Part shown: one piece after another, positions 8,869 through 17,341 of the stretch
Position numbering within the stretch: the stretch's first letter is position 1
Layout: each line of letters opens with the position of its first letter
Notes under the pieces: model-generated
The model's input: only the letters and a program-made list of their open reading frames with translations
Databases searched by the model: none
Told to the model about the DNA's origin: nothing
From: Curtobacterium sp. 458
GTDB lineage: Bacteria > Actinomycetota > Actinomycetes > Actinomycetales > Microbacteriaceae
NCBI RefSeq assembly: GCF_030406605.1
Contig: NZ_CP129104.1
Location: 2,951,002 to 3,015,001 of the forward strand
DNA length: 64,000 nt
Direction: 5' to 3'
Made by a program: the position numbers and the translations under genes

Positions 8869-10365
8869 TCACACCGCGAGCGCGACGGGCACGTCGGCAG
8901 CCGACGCCGACGCCGACGCCGCGGACACCGCCGGGAGCGTCAGCGCCCGGTGCCCGCTCATCGTCTCGAGCACCCGCACGACCTGCCGGCTGTACCCGTA
9001 CTCGTTGTCGTACCAGACGTAGACCACGACCTGCCGGCCGCCGTCCGCGATCGTCGCGAGCCCGTCGACGACCCCGGCCTTCCGCGAACCGAGGAAGTCG
9101 CTCGACACGACCTCCGGCGACTCGACGTAGTCGACCTGGCGGCGGAGGGCCGAGCGCAGTGAGACCTCGCGGAGGTGGGCGTTGAGCTCCTCGCGGGTCA
9201 CGCCCCTGCCCAGCGTGAGGGTGAGCACCGCGATCGACACGTCGGGCGTCGGGACGCGGATCGCGCTCCCGGTGAGCTTCCCCGCGAGCGGCGGGTACGC
9301 CTTCGCCACGGCCTTCGCGGCCCCGGTCTTCGTCGGCACCATGTTGAGCGCCGCCGACCGACCACGCCGGGGCCCGGGGTGGTGGTTGTCAGTGAGGTTC
9401 TGGTCGTTCGTGAACGAGTGCACCGTCTCGACGTGGCCGTGCTCGATGCCGTACTCGGTCTCGAGCGCGGCGAGCACCGGCGTGATCGCGTTCGTCGTGC
9501 AGGACGCCGCCGCGACGATCGGCTCGTCCGCGATCATCGCGTCGTTGACCCCGTGCACGATGTTCGGCACGCCGCCGGAGGCCGGGGCGGTCAGCAGGAC
9601 ACGGGACACCCCTGGGGCCGCGAGGTGCGCCGACAGCGACTCCCGGTCGGTCCGGACCCCGGTGCTGTCGACGACGACGGCGTCGTCGATGCCGTACGCG
9701 GCGTAGTCGACGTCGGACGGCGACGCCGCACCGATGAACCGGATGACGGTCCCGTTCGCGGTGATCGTCTGAGCCTCCTGGTCGACGGTGATCGTCCCGT
9801 CGAAGGGCCCGTGCACGGAGTCCCGCCGCAGCAGGCTCGCCCGCTTGACCAGGTCCTCCGGACCCGTGGACCGCAGGACGACCGCTCGGAGGCGGAGTCC
9901 GTACGCGCCTCCCGACCGGGCCAGGAGGATCCGCGCGACGAGCCGGCCGATCCGTCCGAACCCGTGGATGACGACGTCGCGTGGCGGCGCCGCGTACTGA
10001 CCGGTGCCGACCGCTTCGGCGAGGACGTGCCGGAGGTAGTCGTCGAGCTCGAGCGCGTCCTGCCTGCGGAAGCCGGCGTTGCAGTCGGCGACGTCGACCA
10101 CCGACGGACCGAGGTCGAGGGTCGTCAGCGCGTGCAGGACCGGCAGGATCTCGTGCGGGGACAGTTCGACGCCGTCCAGGTGCCGCGCGAACCGGTGCAG
10201 CTTGAGGATCTCGTGCACCGAACGCCCCACGAGCCGGCGACCGTGGATCGTCGTCACGACGTCGTGCCGTCGGTGGAGTCCGTCGACGATCGGGACCATC
10301 GCGGCGGCGACCGACGCCCGGTCGACCCACTCGTCGAGGACCCGGTCGGTCCCCGCGCGGTTCAC
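8869..10365 (-). CDS. Glyceraldehyde-3-phosphate dehydrogenase, long GapB-like form
   Basis: 498 residues, about 160 more than glycolytic GAPDH. An N-terminal helical extension (1-128) precedes the Rossmann motif VVIHGFGRIGRLVARIL (131-147). The catalytic Cys289 is in ASCTTNAI and the partner His is in VHSFTND. A similar long enzyme, GapB of Corynebacterium glutamicum, works in gluconeogenesis with NADP. The gene starts with GTG overlapping the pckG stop as GTGA, so it is the second gene of a pckG-gap operon. This supports a gluconeogenic role. An Ala/Ser-rich tail closes the protein. Confidence 0.88.
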   Translation of the reverse strand: MNRAGTDRVLDEWVDRASVAAAMVPIVDGLHRRHDVVTTIHGRRLVGRSVHEILKLHRFARHLDGVELSPHEILPVLHALTTLDLGPSVVDVADCNAGFRRQDALELDDYLRHVLAEAVGTGQYAAPPRDVVIHGFGRIGRLVARILLARSGGAYGLRLRAVVLRSTGPEDLVKRASLLRRDSVHGPFDGTITVDQEAQTITANGTVIRFIGAASPSDVDYAAYGIDDAVVVDSTGVRTDRESLSAHLAAPGVSRVLLTAPASGGVPNIVHGVNDAMIADEPIVAAASCTTNAITPVLAALETEYGIEHGHVETVHSFTNDQNLTDNHHPGPRRGRSAALNMVPTKTGAAKAVAKAYPPLAGKLTGSAIRVPTPDVSIAVLTLTLGRGVTREELNAHLREVSLRSALRRQVDYVESPEVVSSDFLGSRKAGVVDGLATIADGGRQVVVYVWYDNEYGYSRQVVRVLETMSGHRALTLPAVSAASASASAADVPVALAV

Positions 10366-12365
10366 GCCGCGACCTCGACGCGCGCCGGCGTCGTGCCCCC
10401 GGCCGCTGCGGGTGCTTCTGCCGCCGCCTCGAGCCGAGCCCGCAGTGCCCGGAGCTCCGCGCGCACCGCGGCGGGGACGGTCCCACCGAGCGACTCGAAG
10501 AACGCCTCGGTCCGGTCCGCCTCGTCGAGCCAGCTGGCGGGGTCGACGTCGAACAGGGCCTGGAGGCTCGTCCCCGACACCCCGAGACCGCGCACGTCGA
10601 GCGCGCCCTCCGCGGGGACCGCGCCGAGTGGCGTCGCGCGCGTGGTCGGCGCGTCCGGGTCCGCGACCCGGTCAGCGATCCACGCGAGGACGCGGGCGTT
10701 CTCCCCGAAGCCGGGCCAGAGGAACGCGCCGTCCTCGCCCTTCCGGAACCAGTTGACCTGGAAGACCTTCGGAGCACCCGCGCCGAGCCCTTCGCCGACC
10801 TCGAGCCAGTGCTGCCAGTGCGACCCCATGTCGTAGCCGACGAACGGGAGCATGCCGAAGGGGTCCCGACGGAGTTCGCCGACCGTGCCCTCCTGCGCTG
10901 CCGTGCGTTCGCTCGACACCGTCGCGCCGACGAAGACGCCCTGCGCCCAGCTCTCCGTCTCGACGACGAGCGGCACGTTCGTCGCCCGGCGCCCGCCGAA
11001 GAGGATCGCGTCGACCGGGACACCGTCCTGCTCGTACCAGTCGTCCGCGAGGGTCCGGCACTGCTCGATCGGGCTCGTGAACCGGGCGTTCGGGTGCGCC
11101 GCCGGCGTGCCCTTCGCCGGTGTCCAGTGCTCGCCCCGCCAGTCGATGAGGTGTGCCGGCGGCTCGTCGGTCAGACCCTCCCACCAGACGTCCCCGTCCT
11201 CGGTCAGCGCGACGTTCGTGAAGATCGTCCGCTTCCGCATCGTGTCCATCGCGACGGGGTTCGTCGCCACCGACGTCCCCGGAGCCACGCCGAAGATGCC
11301 GGCCTCGGGATTGATCGCGTACAGCCGTCCGTCCGCGCCCGGCCGGAGCCAGGCGATGTCGTCGCCGATCGTCTCGACGCGCCAGCCCGGAAGCGTGGGC
11401 TGCAGCATCGCGAGGTTCGTCTTGCCGCAGGCGCTCGGGAAGGCCGCGGCGACGTGGAACGCACGGCCGGCCGGGTCGGTGAGCTTGAGCAGGAGCATGT
11501 GCTCGGCGAGCCAGCCCTCGTCGCGGGCGATCGTCGAACCGATCCGGAGCGCGAAGCACTTCTTCGACAGCAGCGCGTTGCCGCCGTAGCCGGAGCCGAA
11601 CGACCAGATCGCCCGCTCCTCCGGGAAGTGCGAGATGTACTTCGTCGGGTTGCTCGGCCACGCGACGTCCGGGCGCCGGGTGCCGTCGGCGTTCCGGAGC
11701 GGGTACCCGACGCTGTGCACGCCCGCGACCCACTGCGTGTCGGGTCCGATGCGCTCGAGCGCGTCGTCGCCCACCCGAGCCATCAGCGCGAGCGAGACGG
11801 CGGCGTAGGCGGAGTCGGTGACCTGCACGCCCACCTGCGAGATCGCGCCGCCGACCGGCCCCATCGAGTACGGGACGACGTACATCGTCCGGCCGCGCAT
11901 GGACTCCGCGAACAGGCCGTTGAGCTCGGCGTGCATCGACCGCGGGTCGCGCCAGTTGTTCGTCGGGCCGGCGTCGGCGGGGTCGCTCGTGCAGATGAAG
12001 GTGCGGTCTTCCATCCGGGCGACGTCGTCCGGGGTGCTCCGGGCCAGGAAGCTGTCCGGCCGGAGTCCCGGGTCGAGGCGGATGAGTGCGCCTTCTTCCA
12101 CCATCCGGTCGGTCAGGCGGGTCCACTCCGCGTCGGAACCGTCGCACCAGACGACCTCGTCCGGTCGGGTCAGCAGCGCCGTGCGCACGACCCAGTCCGC
12201 GAGTGCGCGGTTCGCCAGTCCGTGCCGGTACGCCCCGTCCGGCACCTCGGCGCTGGGGCACGGCCCCACCGGCGGGTGGGTGTGCCGGTGCACGGTCGCA
12301 GTGGGGATCGGGCCGGTCTCGGCGTCGCCGAAGCGGCGGTCACGGGACGGAACGGTCATCGTCAT
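10362..12365 (-). CDS. pckG: Phosphoenolpyruvate carboxykinase (GTP)
   Basis: 667 residues, slightly longer than the roughly 610 usual. It converts oxaloacetate plus GTP to PEP, CO2 and GDP, the first committed step of gluconeogenesis. The P-loop with the reactive cysteine is at 310-317 (PSACGKTN, Cys313). YGGNALLSKKCFALRIGS at about 260-277 is the substrate and metal region of GTP-dependent enzymes. The start at 12365 has GAGGAG 7 nt upstream; an ATG 45 nt earlier has none. The C-terminus carries an Ala-rich extension. It is divergent from the RamB-like regulator across a 123-bp gap. Confidence 0.96.
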   Translation of the reverse strand: MTMTVPSRDRRFGDAETGPIPTATVHRHTHPPVGPCPSAEVPDGAYRHGLANRALADWVVRTALLTRPDEVVWCDGSDAEWTRLTDRMVEEGALIRLDPGLRPDSFLARSTPDDVARMEDRTFICTSDPADAGPTNNWRDPRSMHAELNGLFAESMRGRTMYVVPYSMGPVGGAISQVGVQVTDSAYAAVSLALMARVGDDALERIGPDTQWVAGVHSVGYPLRNADGTRRPDVAWPSNPTKYISHFPEERAIWSFGSGYGGNALLSKKCFALRIGSTIARDEGWLAEHMLLLKLTDPAGRAFHVAAAFPSACGKTNLAMLQPTLPGWRVETIGDDIAWLRPGADGRLYAINPEAGIFGVAPGTSVATNPVAMDTMRKRTIFTNVALTEDGDVWWEGLTDEPPAHLIDWRGEHWTPAKGTPAAHPNARFTSPIEQCRTLADDWYEQDGVPVDAILFGGRRATNVPLVVETESWAQGVFVGATVSSERTAAQEGTVGELRRDPFGMLPFVGYDMGSHWQHWLEVGEGLGAGAPKVFQVNWFRKGEDGAFLWPGFGENARVLAWIADRVADPDAPTTRATPLGAVPAEGALDVRGLGVSGTSLQALFDVDPASWLDEADRTEAFFESLGGTVPAAVRAELRALRARLEAAAEAPAAAGGTTPARVEVAA

Positions 12366-12428
12366 GGTGGTCTCCTCGTCGAGCCCTACGGTGGTCGTGG
12401 TCCCCAGCATGCGGGGCTGTCCGCGCGC

Positions 12429-12434
12429 TAGGCT
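12429..12434 (+). promoter_or_regulatory. Probable -10 box for the RamB-like gene
   Basis: TAGGCT, with the start codon 55 nt further on behind its own ribosome site (GAGGAAGAG), suggesting a transcript with a leader of about 48 nt. Confidence 0.4.
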
Positions 12435-12448
12435 CTCGGCCAGACGGA

Positions 12449-12466
12449 GAAGAACAGCAGTTCTTC
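12449..12466. promoter_or_regulatory. Inverted repeat operator between pckG and the RamB-like gene
   Basis: GAAGAAC-AGCA-GTTCTTC has perfect 7-bp arms. It lies just downstream of the TAGGCT box and 84 bp upstream of the pckG start, where one bound protein could affect both genes. Autoregulation by the RamB-like protein with coupled control of pckG is the inference. Confidence 0.5.
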
Positions 12467-12488
12467 ACACTCGAGGAAGAGTGACGAC

Positions 12489-13925
12489 ATGTCCCACGAC
12501 GACGGCCCCCAGCGACTGCTCGGGCAGTGGATCCGCCACGTGCGCACGACCCGCGGGATGACCCTCGACGTCCTCGGTCGCGCCACCGACCTCGCGCCGA
12601 GCCGCCTCTCGATGATCGAGAACGGGCTCCGCGAGCCGAAGGTCTCCGTGCTCACGAAGATCGCGGCGGCGCTGGACGTCCCCGTGTCCACACTCACCTC
12701 GTCGACCCCGCCGACCGAGCGTGCCCGACTCGAGCTCGAGCTCGCCGCCCACCAGGACGGCCCGCTCGCCGCTCGTCTCGACCTGCCGCGCATCGACGTC
12801 CGGAGGAGCCTGCCCGACGACGTCCTCGCGAGCGTCGTCGCCCTGCACGAGGCATTGGAACGACGGGTCCGTGAATCCGCAGTCACCCAGGCCGCCGGCC
12901 GGGAGGCGATGATCGCACTGCGGCTGCAGGGCCAGTCGTCCGACAACTACTACGAGGACATCGAGGACCAGGCCGCCGACCTGCTCGGGACGGTCGAGCG
13001 TCCGCCGGGGCCGCTCATGCACCACACCGTCGCGGCGCTGGCGTCGAAGCTCGGGTACCGCCTCGTGCACGCCGACGACCTGCCCGCCTCCTCGCGCACG
13101 ATCACCGACCGCGAGCACGGCGTGATCTACCTGCCGCCGGCCGCGACACCCGGTGGTCGGGGTCTGCGCAGTCTGGCGCTGCAGGCACTCGCGCACGTGG
13201 TCCTCGGGCACCGGCCGCCCACCGACTACGCCGAGTTCCTGCGGCAGCGCATCGAGATCACGGCGTTCGCGGCGGCCTGCCTCGTCCCGCGGGACGCCGC
13301 CGTGCCGTTCCTGCAGCAGGCGAAGTCCCGGCGTGACATCGCCCTCGAGGACTTCCGCGACGCGTTCGGGGTCACGCACGAGACGGCGGCGCACCGGTTC
13401 ACCACGCTCGCGACGCGCTTCCTCGACCTCCCCGTGCACTTCGTCCGTGTGCGCCGGTCTGGTGCGATCGTGAAGGGCTACGAGAACGACGGCATCACGT
13501 TCCCGACCGACACAGACGGCGGGATCGTCGGGCAGGTCGTCTGTGCGAAGTGGGCGTCCCGGACGGCGTTCGAGGACCGGAACCGCTCACGCGAGCACTA
13601 CCAGTACACGGACACGCCGAACGGCACGTACTGGTGCAGCGTGCAGACGGGCACCGACGACGACGAGTTCTCGATCACGCTCGGGACGCCGTTCGCGCAC
13701 GCGCAGTGGTTCCGGGGACGCGACACCACCGTCCGGCGGCAGTCGAACTGCCCCGACCCGTCGTGCTGCCGGCGCCCGCCCGCGCCCCTCGAGGCGAAGT
13801 GGAAGGACGTCGCTTGGCCGAGCGCCAAGCTGGGCGAGCACGTCCTCGCCCCCCTGCCCACCGGCCGGTTCCCCGGGGTGGACGACGGCGAGGTCTACCG
13901 CTTCCTCGAGGCGCACGCCGAGTAG
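12489..13925 (+). CDS. ramB: XRE-family regulator with ImmA/IrrE-like domain, RamB (ScfR) type
   Basis: 478 residues. An N-terminal helix-turn-helix occupies about 9-64 (MTLDVLGRATDLAPSRLSMIENGLREP). The middle contains a DUF955 region in which the usual HExxH is degenerate (ALAHVVLGH), so peptidase activity is unlikely. The C-terminal DUF2083-like part has a cysteine cluster, NCPDPSCCRR. RamB proteins control acetate, glyoxylate and gluconeogenic genes in Corynebacterium and Mycobacterium. Placement opposite pckG-gap fits that job. The symbol rests on family resemblance and context; the exact regulon is unknown. Confidence 0.75.
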   Translation: MSHDDGPQRLLGQWIRHVRTTRGMTLDVLGRATDLAPSRLSMIENGLREPKVSVLTKIAAALDVPVSTLTSSTPPTERARLELELAAHQDGPLAARLDLPRIDVRRSLPDDVLASVVALHEALERRVRESAVTQAAGREAMIALRLQGQSSDNYYEDIEDQAADLLGTVERPPGPLMHHTVAALASKLGYRLVHADDLPASSRTITDREHGVIYLPPAATPGGRGLRSLALQALAHVVLGHRPPTDYAEFLRQRIEITAFAAACLVPRDAAVPFLQQAKSRRDIALEDFRDAFGVTHETAAHRFTTLATRFLDLPVHFVRVRRSGAIVKGYENDGITFPTDTDGGIVGQVVCAKWASRTAFEDRNRSREHYQYTDTPNGTYWCSVQTGTDDDEFSITLGTPFAHAQWFRGRDTTVRRQSNCPDPSCCRRPPAPLEAKWKDVAWPSAKLGEHVLAPLPTGRFPGVDDGEVYRFLEAHAE

Positions 13926-13965
13926 CGCCGCTCGCGGCACTGCCGGCGCCCGCGCGTCCGGCAGA

Positions 13966-14028
13966 CGAACCACGAAACCGACACCGAACCGGGTCCTCGC
14001 CCCGGTTCGATGTCGGTTTCGTGGTTCG
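13966..14028. terminator. Long inverted repeat between convergent regulator and flagellar operon
   Basis: Twenty-eight-base arms (13966-13993 and 14001-14028) pair with one mismatch around a 7-nt loop. The arm begins CGAACCACGAAACCGAC. It lies 40 bp after the RamB-like gene and 24 bp past the end of flgE, which converge, so it probably terminates both. There is no T-run. Confidence 0.7.
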
Positions 14029-14051
14029 ACGCAAGCACGCGCTCGCAGGAC

Positions 14052-15227
14052 CTACCGCTTCAGGTTCGTCAGCTCCTGCAGCACCTCGTCCGAGGTCGTG
14101 ATGATGCGCGCGTTCGCCTGGAACCCGCGCTGCGCCACGATGAGGTTCGTGAACTCCTGCGACAGGTCGACGTTCGACATCTCGAGCGTCCCCGCCGCGA
14201 GCGAGCCGACGCCCGCCGAACCGGGTCCGCCGACCGAGGCCTGGCCGGAGTTCGCCGTCGCGCGGTACCCCGAGGCGCCGGTCTTCTCGAGGCCGGCCGG
14301 GTTCGCGAACGTCGCGAGGGCGATCCGACCGAGGGCGAGCGAGGCACCGTTGGAGAAGGTGCCCGTGACGGTGCCGTCCTTCGCGATCGAGTAGCCCTGC
14401 AGCGACCCGGCCTCGTGGCCGTTCTGCGACGAGATGGTCGCGGTGTTGAGCGTCGCGAACCCGGTGAGGCCGGACATGTCGACCGCGATCCCGCCGACGG
14501 TGAGCGCACCGCCGGTGGCGACCTTGCCGTCGGCACCGAACGTGATCGTCGAGGTGGCGTTCGCGCCCTGCCCGTTCGTCGCGGTGACGTCCCAGCCGGT
14601 CGCCGTGCGCTGGTACGCGATCGACATCGTGTGCTTGGCGCCGGACGCGTCGTACACGGTGGCGTCGCGGGTCACGGTCTCGCCGACGGCGGTGTCGGAG
14701 GGCAGGTTGCCGGTGAGGGCCGCGGTGGTCGTGCGGACCGCGGGCGCGGCGGCCTCGAGCGGGAGCGTGATGTCGCCGAGCTGACCGTTGTCGTTGACCA
14801 CGCCGTTCACGGCCGGGTACCCCTGGACGATCTTGCCGTCCGAGGAGACCAGGCGGCCGTCGGCGTCGAAGTCGAACGCGCCGGCGCGGGTGTACACGGT
14901 GTCGTTGCCGAGGCGCGTGACGAAGAAGCCGTCGCCCGAGATCATGAGGTCGGTGGCCTTGCCGGTGGCCTGCGCCGAACCCTGCGCGAAGTTCGTGGAG
15001 ACACCGGCGACCTGCACGCCGAGGCCGATCTGCGCGGGGTTCGTGCCGCCGATGCCGGTCTGCGGCCCACCGGCGCCCTGGGTCATCTGGGACAGGGTGT
15101 CCTGGAAGACGGTCGACGACGACTTGAAGCCGACGGTGTTGACGTTGGCGATGTTGTTGCCCGTGACGTCGAGCATCTCCTGGTGGGAGCGGAGGCCGGA
15201 GATCCCGGAGTAGAGCGAGCGGAGCAT
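14052..15227 (-). CDS. flgE: Flagellar hook protein
   Basis: 391 residues. The N-terminal rod/hook signature MLRSLYSGISGLRSHQEMLDVTGNNIANVNTVGFK and the C-terminal helix SQEFTNLIVAQRGFQANARIITTSDEVLQEL mark the FlgE/F/G family. The middle FlgE domain and the position after flgD identify the hook subunit. It is polymerised under the FlgD cap and secreted by the flagellar export system. It is the last gene of the flgB operon. The ribosome site is GAAAGGA. No flbD, motA or motB follows, unlike many Gram-positive clusters. Confidence 0.93.
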   Translation of the reverse strand: MLRSLYSGISGLRSHQEMLDVTGNNIANVNTVGFKSSSTVFQDTLSQMTQGAGGPQTGIGGTNPAQIGLGVQVAGVSTNFAQGSAQATGKATDLMISGDGFFVTRLGNDTVYTRAGAFDFDADGRLVSSDGKIVQGYPAVNGVVNDNGQLGDITLPLEAAAPAVRTTTAALTGNLPSDTAVGETVTRDATVYDASGAKHTMSIAYQRTATGWDVTATNGQGANATSTITFGADGKVATGGALTVGGIAVDMSGLTGFATLNTATISSQNGHEAGSLQGYSIAKDGTVTGTFSNGASLALGRIALATFANPAGLEKTGASGYRATANSGQASVGGPGSAGVGSLAAGTLEMSNVDLSQEFTNLIVAQRGFQANARIITTSDEVLQELTNLKR

Positions 15228-15245
15228 GGTGCGTCCTTTCGTGGA

Positions 15246-15292
15246 GGTACCGCGGTACCGAAGAAGAAGAAGAAGAAGGAGGAGGAGGGCGG
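15246..15292. repeat. Palindrome and AAG triplet tract between flgD and flgE
   Basis: A perfect 14-bp palindrome, GGTACCGCGGTACC (15246-15259), is followed by six AAG triplets (15261-15278) and GGA triplets. On the coding strand this is a pyrimidine tract (CTT repeats) in the flgD-flgE spacer, ahead of the flgE ribosome site. Triplet tracts can change length by slippage, but here a change would not shift a reading frame. Confidence 0.6.
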
Positions 15293-15727
15293 TCAGGAGG
15301 TGGTCTTGATCCCGGAGATCACGTCGAGATCGACCTCCTTCCCGTCCACGGTCACGGTCGGCACGCTCTCCGCGTACGACACGGCGGTCGCCGTCCCCGT
15401 GATCGACTTGCCGGACGTCGCGTCGGTGTAGCTGACCTGCTTCCCGACGAGGTTCGCGGCGGCGATCCGCATCTGCAGCGAGAAGTTCTCGTTCGCCGTC
15501 GTGGTCTGGTTCGTGATCTGCTCCATCATCGCGAGCTGCGTCTGCTGGCTGATCATCTGGTTGGTGTCCATCGGCGAGGACGGGTCCTGGTTCCGGAGCT
15601 GCGTGACGAGCAGCTTCATGAACACCTCGGAGTCCATCGTCTGCGACCGCGAGGACGACTGGTTCGCGGCGAGGGCCGCGGCCTGGGTGGCCTGGTCGAC
15701 CGACCCGGTGATGCCGTCGAGGGGCAT
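15293..15727 (-). CDS. flgD: Flagellar hook capping protein
   Basis: 144 residues, a short form. The conserved core reads FMKLLVTQLRNQDPSSPMDTNQMISQQTQLAMMEQ (about 36-70). It caps the growing hook so that FlgE can assemble and is later replaced by FlgK. The C-terminal half contains a single beta-rich region (LVGKQVSYTD...). AAAGGA precedes the ATG. It lies 24 bp after fliK in the same operon. Confidence 0.92.
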   Translation of the reverse strand: MPLDGITGSVDQATQAAALAANQSSSRSQTMDSEVFMKLLVTQLRNQDPSSPMDTNQMISQQTQLAMMEQITNQTTTANENFSLQMRIAAANLVGKQVSYTDATSGKSITGTATAVSYAESVPTVTVDGKEVDLDVISGIKTTS

Positions 15728-15751
15728 GGTGTGGTCCTTTCGTGCCGTCGC

Positions 15752-17341
15752 TCAGGCGAGGACGTCGAGGCCCGCGGTGCGGACGGTTGTCGTGGTCGGG
15801 GTGCGGTGTGCGGCGGAGGCGGGTCGTGCCTCCCGGTCGTCGCGGACCGCCTGCGGACCGGGTGCAGGGCGCTCGTCGCGCCGCGGGGCGGAGTCCGGGT
15901 GGTTCTGCGAGGACAGGTCGAGCGTCGTCGACAGCGCGGTCCCCGCCGCGTCACGGCGGAGGTCCGGCAGGACCTGGCGGACGGCCTCGCGTCCGGCGTC
16001 GGACGGCGCGTAGAGCTCGACGTGCATGCTGTGCGCGGTCACGTGGGCCCGCACGGTGACCGGTCCGAGGGTGTCCGGCGTCACCTGCACGGTGACGACG
16101 TGCTCCCCCGGTCCGGCGTGGGCGAGTGAGAACACCGGTCGGGCGAGCTGCTGGGTGAACGTCGCGGGCGCGGCGTTCGCGGTCGCGGCGCCGGACGGCG
16201 TCGCCGCCGCCGTGGGAGCGGTCGTCGACGGGGTCGGGAACGGTGCGGGTGCGGCTCCGGCGCGTGCGCCGTCGACGGCCTGGAGGCCCGGCTCGACCCC
16301 GGCACCCGGCCGCCGGTCCGTCCCGGCGCCGGTCCCGTCGCCGCCCGTGCGGGTGCCCGCGGCCGCCGTCGGCACGACAGGGCTCGCGGTCCCCGTGCCG
16401 GTGGTGGCTGCACTCGCCTCGGGCTGGGCCGTGGCGGGCTGCGTCGCCCTCGTGCCCGAGGGCAGTGCCGCGGCGGCCGTCGCACTGGGGTCCGTCGTGA
16501 TCGCCGAAGCGTTGACCGGCTGCGCGGGTGCGGCCGTCGTCGGGGACGGTGCCGTGACCGTGACCGTGGCCGTAGTGGACGCGATTGCGCCCGAGGTGGC
16601 GGTCGGCTCCTGGGTCGTCGTGACCGTCGGGCTGCCGGCGAGTGCCGTCGAGGCGTGCACCGTCGGGGCAGACGCCGTCGCGAGGACGCTCTTCCGGTGG
16701 GCTCCCGCGGGCGTGCCGGACGCGGGGACCCCGGTCGTGGTGGCGGATGGGACGGCGTCGGCGGGGGCGGCCCCGGGCGGGGTCGGAGCGGGGACGGCTG
16801 CCGGGGTGGCCAGGGCAGTGGCCCGTGCGGCGGTCGGGGAAGTGGTCGCGGCGGTCGTCGCGGCGGTCGGGGCGGCTGTCGCCACGGCACCGGCTGCGGT
16901 GCCAGCGGCTGACGCACCGGCCGTCCCGGTCACGCCGACGGGGTCCGTCCCGCTCGTGGTCGTGCCGGCGCTCGCGGGGACTGCCCCGCCGAGGAGGGCG
17001 ACCATCGGCACCGGCGTCGCCGCGGGCGTCGCGCCGGCGGTGCCGTCCGCGCTGCTGCCGGTGACGGCGCTCGACGTCGTGCCGCCCTGCGCGTCCGGCC
17101 GCTCCGTGCCCGGTGCGGCAGCGTCGGACGACGTCGTGTCGGCGCCGGTCGCCCGGGGAGCGGTGTCTCCCCCGGTGCCGGCCGCAGCACGGTCCTGTCG
17201 CGGACCGCGGGGCTGTGGGCCGGTGGGCGCCGCACCGGCGAGCACGTCGCCGAACGCTGCTCCCCCGTCGCCGGGACGCGCCGACGACGGCCGTCCGGTG
17301 GCGGCTGCCGTCGGCGGCGTGGTGGCGATCATCGTGCTCAT
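15752..17341 (-). CDS. fliK: Flagellar hook-length control protein
   Basis: 529 residues. Most of it (about 1-420) is low-complexity Ala/Thr/Pro/Gly sequence, as expected for the extended ruler part. The C-terminal Flg_hook domain (about 425-500) contains GEHVVTVQVTPDTLGPVTVRAHV and ELYAPSDAGREAVRQVLPDLR. It measures the hook and switches export to late substrates. Its ATG overlaps the upstream NlpC/P60 stop as ATGA. The reading was set by that overlap and by the domain; longer ORFs in this frame run into other genes. Confidence 0.88.
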   Translation of the reverse strand: MSTMIATTPPTAAATGRPSSARPGDGGAAFGDVLAGAAPTGPQPRGPRQDRAAAGTGGDTAPRATGADTTSSDAAAPGTERPDAQGGTTSSAVTGSSADGTAGATPAATPVPMVALLGGAVPASAGTTTSGTDPVGVTGTAGASAAGTAAGAVATAAPTAATTAATTSPTAARATALATPAAVPAPTPPGAAPADAVPSATTTGVPASGTPAGAHRKSVLATASAPTVHASTALAGSPTVTTTQEPTATSGAIASTTATVTVTAPSPTTAAPAQPVNASAITTDPSATAAAALPSGTRATQPATAQPEASAATTGTGTASPVVPTAAAGTRTGGDGTGAGTDRRPGAGVEPGLQAVDGARAGAAPAPFPTPSTTAPTAAATPSGAATANAAPATFTQQLARPVFSLAHAGPGEHVVTVQVTPDTLGPVTVRAHVTAHSMHVELYAPSDAGREAVRQVLPDLRRDAAGTALSTTLDLSSQNHPDSAPRRDERPAPGPQAVRDDREARPASAAHRTPTTTTVRTAGLDVLA

